Assembly (NCBI GenBank): GCA_021819435.1
Contig: JAKARB010000011.1
Span: 1-64,000 of the forward strand
DNA from: Pseudomonadota bacterium
GTDB taxonomy: Bacteria > Pseudomonadota > Gammaproteobacteria > Burkholderiales > Burkholderiaceae_C
Direction of reading: 5' to 3'
DNA length: 64,000 nt
Shown here in pieces: positions 55,162 through 64,000 of the stretch. The notes beneath the pieces were generated by a model. That model was given only the letters and a program-made list of their open reading frames with translations. It was not told where the DNA came from and made no database searches. Made by a program: the position numbers and the translations under genes. Position 1 is the first letter of the stretch. Each line of letters starts with the position of its first letter.

Positions 55162-57012
55162 TCAGCGCTGAATCTGCGAGAGGTCGCGAACGGCGCCCGT
55201 GTCGGCCGAGGTGGTGAGCAAGGCATAAGCCTGCAGGGCGGCGGACACTTGGCGCTGGCGGTTGGCAGGCTTCCAGGCGTTCGGGCCCTTGGCCTCCATG
55301 GCCTCACGGCGGCGGGCCATTTCCTCGTCGCTGATCGCCAGATGAATGCGGCGGTTCGGGATGTCGATCTCGATGCTGTCGCCGTTCTCGACCAGGGCGA
55401 TGGCGCCGCCTTGTGCAGCCTCTGGCGAGGCGTGGCCGATGGACAGGCCAGACGTGCCACCCGAGAAGCGGCCGTCGGTCAGCAGCGCACATGCCTTGCC
55501 CAGGCCACGGCTCTTCAGGTAGGAGGTGGGGTACAGCATCTCTTGCATGCCCGGGCCGCCCTTGGGGCCTTCGTAGCGGATGACGACCACGTCGCCAGCC
55601 TGCACCTCTTCACCCAGGATGCCTTCGACGGCGTCTTCCTGGCTTTCGTAGACACGGGCCTTGCCGGTGAAGGCCCAGATCGACTCGTCGACCCCGGCGG
55701 TCTTCACGATGCAGCCCTTCTCGGCGATGTTGCCGTAGAGCACGGCCAGGCCGCCGTCCTTGGTGAAGGCGTGTTCCTTGGCGCGGATGACGCCCTTGGC
55801 GCGGTCGAGGTCGAGCGCCTTCCAGCGGCTGTCTTGCGAGAAGGCCACCTGCGTGGGGATGCCGCCGGGCGCAGCCTTGTAGAAGGTGTGCACGGCCTCG
55901 TCTTGCGTGACGGAGACGTCCCACTTGGCGATGGCTTCGGCCATGGTCTTGCTGTGAACGGTGGGCACGTCGGTGTGCAGCAGGCCGCCACGGGCCAGTT
56001 CGCCCAGGATGGCCATGATGCCGCCAGCGCGGTGCACGTCTTCGATGTGCACGTCGGGCACGGCGGGAGCCACCTTGCTCAGGCAGGGCACGCGGCGCGA
56101 CATGCGGTCGATGTCGGCCATGGTGAAGGGCACCTCGGCCTCGCGGGCGGCGGCAAGCAGGTGCAGCACGGTGTTCGTGGAGCCGCCCATGGCCACGTCG
56201 AGCGCCACGGCGTTCTCGAAGGCTTTGAAGCTGGCGATGTTGCGCGGCAGCACGCTGAAGTCGTCCTGCTCGTAGTGGCGCTTGGCCAGCTCGACGATGG
56301 TGCGGCCGGCACGGCGGAAGAGCTTTTCGCGGTCAGCGTGCGTGGCCACGATGGTGCCATTGCCCGGCAGCGACAGGCCGAGGGCCTCGGTCAGGCAATT
56401 CATCGAGTTGGCGGTGAACATGCCCGAGCAGGAGCCACAAGTCGGGCAAGCCGAGCGCTCGACCATCTCGACTTCCTCGTCAGAGCAGCTCTTGTCGGCG
56501 GCCTTGACCATGGCGTCCACCAGGTCGAGCGCGATGACCTTGCCTTCGATCTTGGCCTTGCCGGCTTCCATCGGACCACCCGAGACGAACACCACAGGGA
56601 TGTTCAGGCGCAGCGCGGCCATCAGCATGCCGGGGGTGATCTTGTCGCAGTTGGAAATGCACACCAGCGCGTCGGCCGTGTGGGCGTTGACCATGTACTC
56701 GACGCTGTCGGCGATCAGGTCGCGCGAGGGCAGCGAATACAGCATGCCGCCGTGGCCCATGGCGATGCCGTCGTCAACGGCGATGGTGTTGAATTCCTTT
56801 GCCACGCCGCCTGCGGCTTCGATTTCACGGGCGACCAGCTGGCCCAGGTCCTTCAGGTGGACGTGGCCGGGCACGAACTGCGTGAAGCTGTTCGCGATGG
56901 CGATGATGGGTTTTTCGAAGTCGCCGTCCTTCATGCCGGTGGCGCGCCACAGGGCGCGTGCACCCGCCATGTTGCGGCCGGCGGTCGAGGTGCGGGAACG
57001 GTATTGGGGCAT
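55162..57012 (-). CDS. ilvD: Dihydroxy-acid dehydratase
   Basis: A 616-aa cytosolic Fe-S enzyme of branched-chain amino acid and pantothenate synthesis, dehydrating 2,3-dihydroxy-isovalerate and -methylvalerate. Cluster residues C122 ([12 protein letters not shown]) and C195 ([10 protein letters not shown]) and metal Asp81 ([11 protein letters not shown]) are present. Length equals the E. coli enzyme (616 aa). It converges with ClC, 7 bases apart; the Trp-rich gene lies upstream on the same strand. Confidence 0.97.
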   Translation of the reverse strand: MPQYRSRTSTAGRNMAGARALWRATGMKDGDFEKPIIAIANSFTQFVPGHVHLKDLGQLVAREIEAAGGVAKEFNTIAVDDGIAMGHGGMLYSLPSRDLIADSVEYMVNAHTADALVCISNCDKITPGMLMAALRLNIPVVFVSGGPMEAGKAKIEGKVIALDLVDAMVKAADKSCSDEEVEMVERSACPTCGSCSGMFTANSMNCLTEALGLSLPGNGTIVATHADREKLFRRAGRTIVELAKRHYEQDDFSVLPRNIASFKAFENAVALDVAMGGSTNTVLHLLAAAREAEVPFTMADIDRMSRRVPCLSKVAPAVPDVHIEDVHRAGGIMAILGELARGGLLHTDVPTVHSKTMAEAIAKWDVSVTQDEAVHTFYKAAPGGIPTQVAFSQDSRWKALDLDRAKGVIRAKEHAFTKDGGLAVLYGNIAEKGCIVKTAGVDESIWAFTGKARVYESQEDAVEGILGEEVQAGDVVVIRYEGPKGGPGMQEMLYPTSYLKSRGLGKACALLTDGRFSGGTSGLSIGHASPEAAQGGAIALVENGDSIEIDIPNRRIHLAISDEEMARRREAMEAKGPNAWKPANRQRQVSAALQAYALLTTSADTGAVRDLSQIQR

Positions 57013-57066
57013 GGGGGCTCCGGAAAGCGCGGTATGGAGAACCTGCGATTCTAAGCCCGCACCCCG

Positions 57067-57330
57067 TCAGCGGCGGCGGCCCGGTTTCTGCAAACCCAGG
57101 GCGTCCAAGGCTTTCTGTCTGCGGGCTTCGCGCTTGGCATCCACCTTTTCCATGGCTTTGCGCTGGGTGTGCCCCGACGCATCCGACCAACCCCACCAGA
57201 CAATCGCCAGGCCAAAAGGCACCAGCACGAACCAGGCCTTGCCAAAGCCGGCCCAGGTCCATTCCCCGACCGGGCCGATGCCGGCCAGGTTCATCACCAG
57301 CATGGCGACACCGATTGCCACGAACCACAT
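57067..57330 (-). CDS. Small Trp-rich membrane protein (TIGR04438-type)
   Basis: An 87-aa protein with seven Trp (positions 2, 24, 26, 33, 45, 46, 48), two hydrophobic segments (about 3-18 and 31-48) and a basic Lys/Arg tail ending GRRR. It matches the 'small Trp-rich protein' family of Burkholderiales, whose function is unknown. It lies 54 bases upstream of ilvD on the same strand and could share its transcript. Confidence 0.82.
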   Translation of the reverse strand: MWFVAIGVAMLVMNLAGIGPVGEWTWAGFGKAWFVLVPFGLAIVWWGWSDASGHTQRKAMEKVDAKREARRQKALDALGLQKPGRRR

Positions 57331-57434
57331 GAGTCATCCACCTTTGTCGGCCTGCGGCACACCACCCCCTGGCGGTCGTCCGAATGCGGCACTGCTGCGT
57401 TTATAAATCACCTTCTTGCACAGGAGACCCCCGC

Positions 57435-57833
57435 ATGTTCGCCGTGATGACGACTTCCCGCCCTTCTTGTTCTGTCAACTCATTCAACACCGTCCGCGCC
57501 TGGGCGGCCCCCCTGCTCGGCGGCGCGCTCGTGGCGCTGAGCACCCTCGCCTCCGCCCAAACCCCGGCTCAGGCGCAGGCAGGCGAGGCCCTTGCACGCC
57601 AGAAGGCCTGCCTGACCTGCCACCAGGTGAACAAAGCAGTGATAGGACCGTCGTTCGCCGACATCGCCAAGAAATACAAGGACGACAAGAAGGCAGTCGA
57701 CCGGCTGGCCGCCAAGGTCCGCAAGGGCGGCGGCGGCGTCTGGAACATGCCCATGGGTCCGATGCCGGCACAGGGCCAGGTCAGCGAGGCCGAAGCCAAG
57801 CAGATCGTGGCCTGGGTGCTCACCACCAAATGA
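57435..57833 (+). CDS. Class I cytochrome c (c551/c552-like)
   Basis: A 132-aa periplasmic electron carrier. A signal peptide (about 1-41, ending in a TLASAQ cleavage region) precedes a small cytochrome domain with CLTCH at 59-63 for covalent haem and Met in the GPMPAQ segment (M110) as sixth ligand. GGERGAC ribosome site upstream (GGAGACC). It is a single gene, diverging from the Trp-rich gene; a hairpin at 57881 follows. The redox partner is unknown. Confidence 0.92.
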   Translation: MFAVMTTSRPSCSVNSFNTVRAWAAPLLGGALVALSTLASAQTPAQAQAGEALARQKACLTCHQVNKAVIGPSFADIAKKYKDDKKAVDRLAAKVRKGGGGVWNMPMGPMPAQGQVSEAEAKQIVAWVLTTK

Positions 57834-57880
57834 GTTCGGCGGGCTGAGCCAAACAGGCTCCATGAGCCCCATGAGCCATG

Positions 57881-57911
57881 AAAAAAGGCCTCGCGATGCG
57901 AGGCCTTTGTC
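57881..57911. terminator. Bidirectional terminator between cytochrome c and MFS genes
   Basis: An 11-bp perfect stem (AAAGGCCTCGC with GCGAGGCCTTT) with a three-base loop. An A-run on the left gives a T-run for minus-strand transcripts of the MFS gene; on the plus strand the T-run is short. Confidence 0.85.
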
Positions 57912-57959
57912 TTTGCGGCCCACCATGCTTGTGACCCGGTGGCTGCTCAGGCCGCGAAC

Positions 57960-59798
57960 TCAATCGCCGGCGTAGATGTCCACGTCTTTGGTTTCGCGAA
58001 CGAACAGCAGGCCGATCACGAAGGTCGCCATGGCGATGATGATCGGGTACCACAGGCCGTTGTAGATGTTGCCAGTCTGAGCCACGATGGCGAAGGCCGT
58101 TGTCGGCAGCAGGCCACCGAACCAGCCGTTGCCGATGTGGTACGGCAGGGACATCGAGGTGTAGCGGATGCGGGTCGGGAACATCTCCACCAGCATCGCG
58201 GCGATCGGGCCGTAGACCATGGTCACGTAGATCACGAGGATGGTCAGGATGGCGACGATCATCGGCTTGTTCACCTTGGCCGGGTCGGCTTTGGCGGGGT
58301 AGCCGGCTTTCTTCAGCTCACCGGTGACGGCCTTCTTGAACTGGCCGTCAATGACCTTGACGGCTGCTGCCTTGGCATCCTTGTCGAACGCGGTCAGCGT
58401 GGCGGCGGCTTCCTTGGCGGCCTTCTCGGCGTCCTTCAGCTTGGTGGCGGCGTCGGGGCCGGTGGCTGCCTTGGCCTCGGCAACCTTGGCGATGGCCGCA
58501 TCGTTGGCCTTGGCGGCAGCGGCCTTGGCGGCCGGCACGTCGGCCTCGGTGACCTTGGTCGGTGCGTAGCTGTTGATTGCCACGTCACCCACCTTGACCA
58601 CGGCAATGGAACCGGCCGGGCCAGCCACGTTCTCGTAGTTCACCGAGCCCGCTGCCAGCAGTTGCTTGGCGATGTCGCAGGAGCTGGTGAACTTGGCGGT
58701 GCCAGTCGGGTTGAACTGGAAGGAGCACTCGGCGGGGTCGGCAACGAGGGTCACCGGGGCCGACATCTGAGCCTTTTCCAGGTCCGGGTTGGCGTAGTGC
58801 GTCAGCGCCTTGAAGAGCGGGAAGTAGGTCAAGGCGGCGATCAGGCAGCCGGCCAGGATGATGGGCTTGCGGCCGATCTTGTCGGACAGCGAGCCGAACA
58901 CCACGAAAAACGGCGTGGCAATCAGCAGCGACAGCGCAACCAAGATGTTTGCCGTGGCGCCATCAACCTTCAGGGCCTGCGTCAGGAAGAACAGTGCATA
59001 GAACTGGCCGGTGTACCAGACCACAGCCTGACCCGCGACCAGGCCGACCAGGGCCAGGATCACGATTTTCAGGTTGCGCCATTGGCCGAAGGATTCGGTC
59101 AGCGGGGCCTTCGAGGTCTTGCCTTCTTCCTTCATCTTCTTGAAGGCGGGCGACTCGTTCATGCTCATGCGGATCCACACACTGACGCCCAGCAGGGCCA
59201 GCGAGACAATGAACGGCACGCGCCAACCCCATTCGGCGAAGGCGTCTTCACCAACCATGGTGCGGGTGGTCAGGATCACGATCAGCGACAGGAACAGGCC
59301 CATCGTGGCAGTGGTCTGGATCCAGGCGGTGTAGGCACCACGGCGGCCTTGGGGAGCGTGCTCGGCCACGTAGGTGGCAGCACCACCGTATTCCCCCCCC
59401 AGCGCCAAGCCCTGCAGCAAGCGCAGGATGATGAGGATCACCGGCGCGGCCACGCCGATCGAGGCGTAATTGGGCAACACCCCGACGATGAAGGTCGAGG
59501 CACCCATGATCAGGATGGTGACGAGGAAGGTGTATTTGCGCCCGATCATGTCACCCAGGCGGCCGAACACCAGCGCGCCAAATGGCCGCACGATGAAACC
59601 AGCGGCGAAAGCCAGCAGGGCGAAAATGAAGGCCGACGTCGGGTCCAGACCGGCGAAGAATTGTTTGGCGATGATGGCCGCCAAAGAGCCATATAGGTAA
59701 AAGTCGTACCACTCGAAAACCGTGCCAAGGCTGGAGGCGAAAATCACCTTCTTTTCCTCGGCAGTCATCGGTGCGTTCGAAACGCTGGTTGTAGCCAT
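57960..59798 (-). CDS. MHS-family MFS transporter with large periplasmic insertion
   Basis: A 612-aa inner-membrane proton symporter of the metabolite:H+ symporter family (ShiA/ProP-like). Family motifs include GTVFEWYDFYLYG, the cytosolic GRLGDMIGRK and a second copy GSLSDKIGRK near 302-311. After helix 9, residues about 335-508 form a long loop that should be periplasmic; it has two Cys (C358, C374) that could form a disulfide and an Ala/Lys-rich helical part (about 422-485). It lies 299 bases after acsA on the same strand, suggesting uptake of acetate or a related carboxylate. GAGGAG precedes the start. Confidence 0.9.
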   Translation of the reverse strand: MATTSVSNAPMTAEEKKVIFASSLGTVFEWYDFYLYGSLAAIIAKQFFAGLDPTSAFIFALLAFAAGFIVRPFGALVFGRLGDMIGRKYTFLVTILIMGASTFIVGVLPNYASIGVAAPVILIILRLLQGLALGGEYGGAATYVAEHAPQGRRGAYTAWIQTTATMGLFLSLIVILTTRTMVGEDAFAEWGWRVPFIVSLALLGVSVWIRMSMNESPAFKKMKEEGKTSKAPLTESFGQWRNLKIVILALVGLVAGQAVVWYTGQFYALFFLTQALKVDGATANILVALSLLIATPFFVVFGSLSDKIGRKPIILAGCLIAALTYFPLFKALTHYANPDLEKAQMSAPVTLVADPAECSFQFNPTGTAKFTSSCDIAKQLLAAGSVNYENVAGPAGSIAVVKVGDVAINSYAPTKVTEADVPAAKAAAAKANDAAIAKVAEAKAATGPDAATKLKDAEKAAKEAAATLTAFDKDAKAAAVKVIDGQFKKAVTGELKKAGYPAKADPAKVNKPMIVAILTILVIYVTMVYGPIAAMLVEMFPTRIRYTSMSLPYHIGNGWFGGLLPTTAFAIVAQTGNIYNGLWYPIIIAMATFVIGLLFVRETKDVDIYAGD

Positions 59799-60042
59799 GT
59801 CAAAAGCTCCTCGTCATTGCGGTGTTGGACCGCGCTTGTGGCGCTGTCACCCCCTCAATCTAGTGGGATGCGTGAAGATTTGTATGAGGGGGAATGCTAG
59901 GGGAACAGGGTTTTCTGTGACTTCTGATGGTTAACCCCGGAAACCAATCAGAAAACATCATTTATCAAATGAAACGACCGTGCGAAAACCTGCCGCCTCA
60001 AATGGGCAAGCACGGTTCAAACGTTTGATTCAAGGGCGCAGC

Positions 60043-60078
60043 AAAACCCGGCCCACCCTATTTGGGCAGGCCGGATTT
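60043..60078 (-). terminator. Terminator of acsA
   Basis: On the minus strand a CCGGCC/GGCCGG stem extended by a CCC/GGG pair block is followed by GTTTTG, 20 bases after the acsA stop. The remaining 59799-60040 gap has no visible gene and probably holds the transporter promoter. Confidence 0.7.
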
Positions 60079-60097
60079 CACGCGTTTCGCGGGCGCG

Positions 60098-62083
60098 TCA
60101 GTTGCTCTTGGCGAGTTGATCCAGGATCGCCGGGTTTTCCAGCGTGGAGGTGTCCTGCGTCACGTCTTCGCCCTTGGCGATCACACGCAGCAGACGCCGC
60201 ATGATCTTGCCGGAGCGGGTCTTGGGCAGGTTGTCGCCAAAGCGGATGTCCTTCGGCTTGGCGATGGGCCCGATCTCGTGGCCCACGTGGTTGCGCAACT
60301 CGTTGGCGAGCTTCTTGGCTTCCTCGCCTTCCGGGCGGGGGCGCTTGAGCACCACGAAGGCGCAGATCGCCTCGCCCGTGAGGTCGTCGGGGCGACCCAC
60401 GACGGCAGCCTCGGCCACGAGCGGGTGCGACACCAGCGCGGACTCGATCTCCATCGTGCCCATGCGGTGGCCAGAGACGTTGAGCACATCGTCGATGCGG
60501 CCGGTGATGGTGAAGTAGCCGGTGTTTGCATCGCGGATGGCGCCGTCGCCCGCGAGGTAGTACTTGCCGCCGAAGTCGGCGGGGTAGTAGCTCTTCTTGA
60601 AGCGATCCGGGTCGCCCCAGATGGTGCGAATCATCGAAGGCCAGGGCTTGCGCACGACCAGCACACCGCCCTGCCCCCAAGGCACTTCCTTGCCGGTCTC
60701 GTCGACCACGGCTGCGTCGATGCCGGGGAACGGCAGCGAGCACGAACCAGGCGTGAGCGCGTGTGCACCAGGCAGCGGGGTGATCATGTGTCCACCAGTC
60801 TCGGTCTGCCAGAACGTGTCGACGATGGGGCAACGGCCGCCGCCGATTTCGCGGTGGTACCACTCCCAGGCGGCGGGGTTGATGGGCTCGCCCACGGTGC
60901 CCAAAAGGCGCAGGCTGCTCAGGTCGAAGTTGCGTGGGTGCACTTCGGCAGACGATTCTGCGGCCTTGATGAGCGCGCGGATGGCCGTGGGCGCCGTGTA
61001 GAAGATCGTGACCTTGTGGGCGGCGATCATGCGCCAGAAGCGGGCCGCGTCCGGGTAGGTGGGCACGCCTTCGAACACGATCTGGGTGCCGCCGTTGGCC
61101 AGCGGGCCGTAGGCAACGTAGGTGTGGCCGGTAACCCAGCCGATGTCGGCCGTGCACCAGAAGACATCCGACGGCTTGTAGTCGAAGGTCCACTTCATGG
61201 TCAGCGCCGCGTGCAGCAGGTAGCCGCCAGTGCTGTGCTGCACGCCCTTGGGTTTGCCGGTGGAGCCGGAGGTGTAGAGCAGGAACAGCGGGTGCTCGGC
61301 CTCGACCCACTCAGGCGGGCAGTATTCGGGCTGCGCGGCCATGACATCGTTCATCCACAGGTCGCGGCCACCGTTGAACGCCACGTTGCCACCGGTGCGG
61401 CGGAACACGATCACCTGCTTGATGCTGTCACAGCCGCCCATGCCGATGGCTTCGTCGACGATGGCTTTGAGCGGAAGTGTCTTTCCGCCACGCACCTGCT
61501 CGTCGGCGGTGATGACCATGACGGCGCCTGCGTCCTCGATGCGGTCGCGCAGGCTCTGGGCCGAGAAGCCGCCAAAGACGACGGAGTGGGTGGCGCCGAT
61601 GCGGGCGCAGGCCTGCATGGCCACGACGCCCTCGACCGACATGGGCAGGTACAGCACCACGCGGTCGCCCTTCTTGACACCTTGTGCCTTCAGGGCATTG
61701 GCCAGTTGGCAGACGCGGGCCAGCAGGTCGCGGTAGGACACCTTGCTGACCTGGCCGTCGTCGGCCTCGAAGATGATGGCGGTTCGGTCACCCTGGCCGG
61801 CTTCGACGTGGCGGTCCAGGCAGTTGTACGAGGCGTTGATGAGGCCGTCGTCAAACCATTTGTAGAACGGGGCGTTGCTCTCGTCGAGCGCCCGGGTGAA
61901 GGGCTTGTGCCAGCTGAGGAGTTCCTTGGCGAGGCGGGCCCAGTAGGCGGTGTGGTCTTGCTGGGCTTCTTCGACCAGCTTGTCATAAGCTTCGCGGCTT
62001 CCGATGTGCGCGGATTGGGCGAATGCTGCGGGAGGGGGGTAGAGGCTTGGTGTTGTGGTGGTGGTCTTTTGATTGCCAGTCAT
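60098..62083 (-). CDS. acsA: Acetyl-CoA synthetase
   Basis: A 661-aa cytosolic AMP-forming ligase making acetyl-CoA from acetate, ATP and CoA. The ATP-binding P-loop [13 protein letters not shown] is present, as is the C-terminal [12 protein letters not shown] with K626, the Lys that is reversibly acetylated in this family. Length matches E. coli Acs (652 aa). The start at 62083 is followed by a Thr/Pro-rich stretch; the frame is open for another 1.8 kb upstream across other genes by chance. It diverges from the UPF0114 gene by 144 bases. Confidence 0.97.
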   Translation of the reverse strand: MTGNQKTTTTTPSLYPPPAAFAQSAHIGSREAYDKLVEEAQQDHTAYWARLAKELLSWHKPFTRALDESNAPFYKWFDDGLINASYNCLDRHVEAGQGDRTAIIFEADDGQVSKVSYRDLLARVCQLANALKAQGVKKGDRVVLYLPMSVEGVVAMQACARIGATHSVVFGGFSAQSLRDRIEDAGAVMVITADEQVRGGKTLPLKAIVDEAIGMGGCDSIKQVIVFRRTGGNVAFNGGRDLWMNDVMAAQPEYCPPEWVEAEHPLFLLYTSGSTGKPKGVQHSTGGYLLHAALTMKWTFDYKPSDVFWCTADIGWVTGHTYVAYGPLANGGTQIVFEGVPTYPDAARFWRMIAAHKVTIFYTAPTAIRALIKAAESSAEVHPRNFDLSSLRLLGTVGEPINPAAWEWYHREIGGGRCPIVDTFWQTETGGHMITPLPGAHALTPGSCSLPFPGIDAAVVDETGKEVPWGQGGVLVVRKPWPSMIRTIWGDPDRFKKSYYPADFGGKYYLAGDGAIRDANTGYFTITGRIDDVLNVSGHRMGTMEIESALVSHPLVAEAAVVGRPDDLTGEAICAFVVLKRPRPEGEEAKKLANELRNHVGHEIGPIAKPKDIRFGDNLPKTRSGKIMRRLLRVIAKGEDVTQDTSTLENPAILDQLAKSN

Positions 62084-62227
62084 GGCAGGGCTCCTGAGAG
62101 ACGGTGCTTGTGGCACGCGTTTGTCGAACAGGCCAAGGCGGGTACGCTTGCGGCGTTCACCTTGCCAACCCAAGACCATGCTCCCAACTTTAGAATTTGG
62201 TACTTCGGAATTACCCCCAAGGCCCGC

Positions 62228-62821
62228 ATGAATTCGAATCAGACCTCGAAAAAAGCCAACGCGCTGTCTTCTTTCATTTTCGCGAGCCGTTGGCTGCAGT
62301 TGCCGCTTTATCTGGGCCTGATCCTGGCTCAAGCTGTTTACGTCTTCCACTTCTGGGTGGAACTGGTTCACTTGATCCAGGCCGCTTTCGGCAACCAGGA
62401 TGCCCTGCAAGCCATCTTCCAGGCCACCGGCCAGCCCACGGACCGCGCGCCCCAGCACCTGACCGAGACCACCATCATGCTGGTGGTGCTGGGCCTGATC
62501 GACGTGGTGATGATCTCGAACCTGCTGATCATGGTGATCATCGGGGGCTACGAGACTTTCGTCTCGCGCATGAACCTCGAAGGCCACCCAGATCAGCCCG
62601 AATGGCTGGACCACGTCAATGCCTCGGTGCTCAAGGTGAAGTTGGCCACCGCCATCATTGGCATCTCGTCGATTCACCTGCTGAAAACCTTCATCAACGC
62701 GCAGAACTACACCGACAAGGTGCTGATCGCGCAGACGGTGATCCACATTGCTTTCCTGTTCTCGGCCATGGCCATTGCCTACACCGACAGGTTGCTGCAC
62801 CACCCACAGCAAGAGCATTGA
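62228..62821 (+). CDS. UPF0114 (YqhA-type, TIGR00645) membrane protein
   Basis: A 197-aa inner-membrane protein with about four helices (near 25-50, 78-102, 132-152 and 165-185). The family is widespread and has no known function. In Burkholderiales it commonly precedes a class I fumarase gene, as here (159 bases upstream). No catalytic motif is seen. Confidence 0.88.
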   Translation: MNSNQTSKKANALSSFIFASRWLQLPLYLGLILAQAVYVFHFWVELVHLIQAAFGNQDALQAIFQATGQPTDRAPQHLTETTIMLVVLGLIDVVMISNLLIMVIIGGYETFVSRMNLEGHPDQPEWLDHVNASVLKVKLATAIIGISSIHLLKTFINAQNYTDKVLIAQTVIHIAFLFSAMAIAYTDRLLHHPQQEH

Positions 62822-62980
62822 AAGCCAGCCGACGTGCCCCCTGATGCCTGAGATGCGCCGTCCCAGAGGCCTTGGGTTCTTGGCCCCTCCTGCCCTCTCG
62901 GCGTTCAGTTGGAGCACATCCTTGGCACAATGTCGGCTGCTGTTTTGCCCCCACCACCCTGCCTCAAAAAGGCCCCTGCC

Positions 62981-64000
62981 ATGACGACCATTCGCCACGA
63001 CGACCTCGTTGAAAGCGTCGCAGCCGCGCTGCAATACATCTCCTACTACCACCCGACCGACTACATCGCCCACTTGGCGCGCGCCTACGAGCGCGAAGAG
63101 TCGCCCGCGGCCAAGGACGCCATCGCGCAGATCCTGACCAACTCGCGCATGTGCGCGGAAGGGCACCGCCCCATCTGCCAGGACACCGGCATCGTCAATG
63201 TGTTCCTGAAGATCGGCATGGGCGTGAAGTGGGAAGGCTTCGGCAACCGCAGCATCCAGGACGCCGTCGACGAAGGCGTGCGCCGTGGCTACAACAACCC
63301 GGACAACAAGCTGCGCGCCTCGGTGCTGTCCGACCCCATCTTCGAGCGCAAGAACACCAAGGACAACACGCCCGCCGTCGTGTTCATGGAGCTGGTGCCT
63401 GGCGACAAGGTCGACGTGACCGTGGCCGCCAAGGGCGGTGGCTCGGAGAACAAGTCCAAGGTCTACATGCTCAACCCGTCTGACAACATCGTCGACTGGG
63501 TGCTCAAGACCGTGCCGACCATGGGCGCCGGCTGGTGCCCGCCCGGCATGCTGGGCATCGGCGTGGGCGGCACGGCCGAGAAGGCGGCCCTGCTGGCCAA
63601 GGAATCGTTGATGGACGACATCGACATGTACGAGCTGCTGGCACGCGGCCCACAGAACAAGCTGGAAGAGCTGCGCATCGAGCTGTATGAGAAGGTCAAC
63701 GCCCTGGGTATCGGCGCGCAGGGCCTGGGTGGACTGACGACCGTGCTCGACGTGAAGATCAAGACCTACCCCACCCACGCGGCCTCCAAGCCCATCGCCA
63801 TGATCCCGAACTGCGCGGCCACCCGCCACGCCCACTTCGTTATGGATGGCTCGGGCCCTGTCTACCTCGACCCGCCCAGCCTGGACCTGTGGCCCGATGT
63901 GCACTGGGCACCGGACTACAACAAGTCCAAGCGCGTCGACCTGAACACGCTGACGAAGGAAGAGGTCGCCAGCTGGAAGCCGGGCCAGACCCTGCTGCTC
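62981..64000 (+). CDS. Fumarate hydratase class I (partial)
   Basis: The first 340 residues of an oxygen-sensitive [4Fe-4S] fumarase (FumA/B-type, alpha and beta parts on one chain of about 507 aa). Cluster Cys are C66 (RPICQDTG) and the Cys in IPNCAATRH; the third would be nearby. The alpha domain core [21 protein letters not shown] is clear. It interconverts fumarate and malate in the citric acid cycle. The gene runs off the right edge, so the C-terminal beta domain is not seen. Confidence 0.95.
   Translation, partial: MTTIRHDDLVESVAAALQYISYYHPTDYIAHLARAYEREESPAAKDAIAQILTNSRMCAEGHRPICQDTGIVNVFLKIGMGVKWEGFGNRSIQDAVDEGVRRGYNNPDNKLRASVLSDPIFERKNTKDNTPAVVFMELVPGDKVDVTVAAKGGGSENKSKVYMLNPSDNIVDWVLKTVPTMGAGWCPPGMLGIGVGGTAEKAALLAKESLMDDIDMYELLARGPQNKLEELRIELYEKVNALGIGAQGLGGLTTVLDVKIKTYPTHAASKPIAMIPNCAATRHAHFVMDGSGPVYLDPPSLDLWPDVHWAPDYNKSKRVDLNTLTKEEVASWKPGQTLLL

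Noticed and set aside
60098-63904. acsA frame open for 1268 codons
   Set aside because: Only the part from 62083 is acetyl-CoA synthetase. The extension crosses the UPF0114 and fumarase genes on the other strand.
1-64000. CRISPR arrays, rRNA genes and insertion-sequence transposases
   Set aside because: None seen: no regularly spaced repeats, no rRNA-like sequence, and no transposase motif outside the prophage integrase.

Overview
The window is high-G+C DNA from a betaproteobacterium of the order Burkholderiales. A Comamonadaceae or Sphaerotilaceae-type genome is the best guess, because several gene orders are typical of that group: the full nuo operon running into DUF2818, NUDIX and DUF1178 genes, tRNA-Leu/secG/tpiA/pnp/rpsO, the yihY/DUF2069/FAD-oxidase cluster, and a small Trp-rich protein gene. 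The species cannot be named from sequence alone.

Positions 1-10486 are the right-hand part of an integrated temperate phage of T7-like build. It carries gp13-like and gp14-like internal virion proteins, a 972-residue virion protein ending in a GH24-like lysozyme domain, several small unknown genes, a strong late terminator, an unrecognised 426-aa cargo gene of lower G+C with a PD-(D/E)XK-nuclease-like motif, and a tyrosine integrase next to tRNA-Ser(UGA), the evident attachment site. Three copies of a 15-bp motif (AAACCCTGGCTCTAG type, one ending CCTATAG) lie only between genes, ahead of structural genes, and look like promoters for a phage-type single-subunit RNA polymerase.

Positions 10487-25900 hold housekeeping genes: apaH, a CNNM/CorC transporter, comEC, a RidA-like protein, dsbB, a fused pabB-pabC, gloA, aroC, a CBS protein, a YihY protein, DUF2069, an FAD-linked 2-hydroxyacid dehydrogenase, DUF1178, a NUDIX hydrolase and DUF2818. 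Positions 25919-40687 are the complete 14-gene complex I operon nuoA-N on the minus strand, with REP-like hairpin elements in two unusually long internal gaps. Next come tRNA-Leu(GAG), secG, tpiA, pnp, rpsO and tsaD.

Positions 46548-50887 form a nitrate-type uptake module: an ANTAR regulator (NasT-like), a 5' leader with two hairpins that each have a six-base loop AACGGC/T followed by an intrinsic terminator, then a Tat-exported binding protein, a permease and an ATPase. The leader matches the known two-hairpin target of ANTAR antiterminators. The operon terminator lies inside the last codons of the convergent lgt gene.

Positions 50850-64000 carry lgt, a Na+/H+ antiporter-family protein, a MarR regulator divergent from a ClC channel, ilvD, a Trp-rich membrane peptide, a cytochrome c, an MHS-family carboxylate transporter next to acsA (acetyl-CoA synthetase), a UPF0114 membrane protein, and the start of a class I fumarase that runs off the end.
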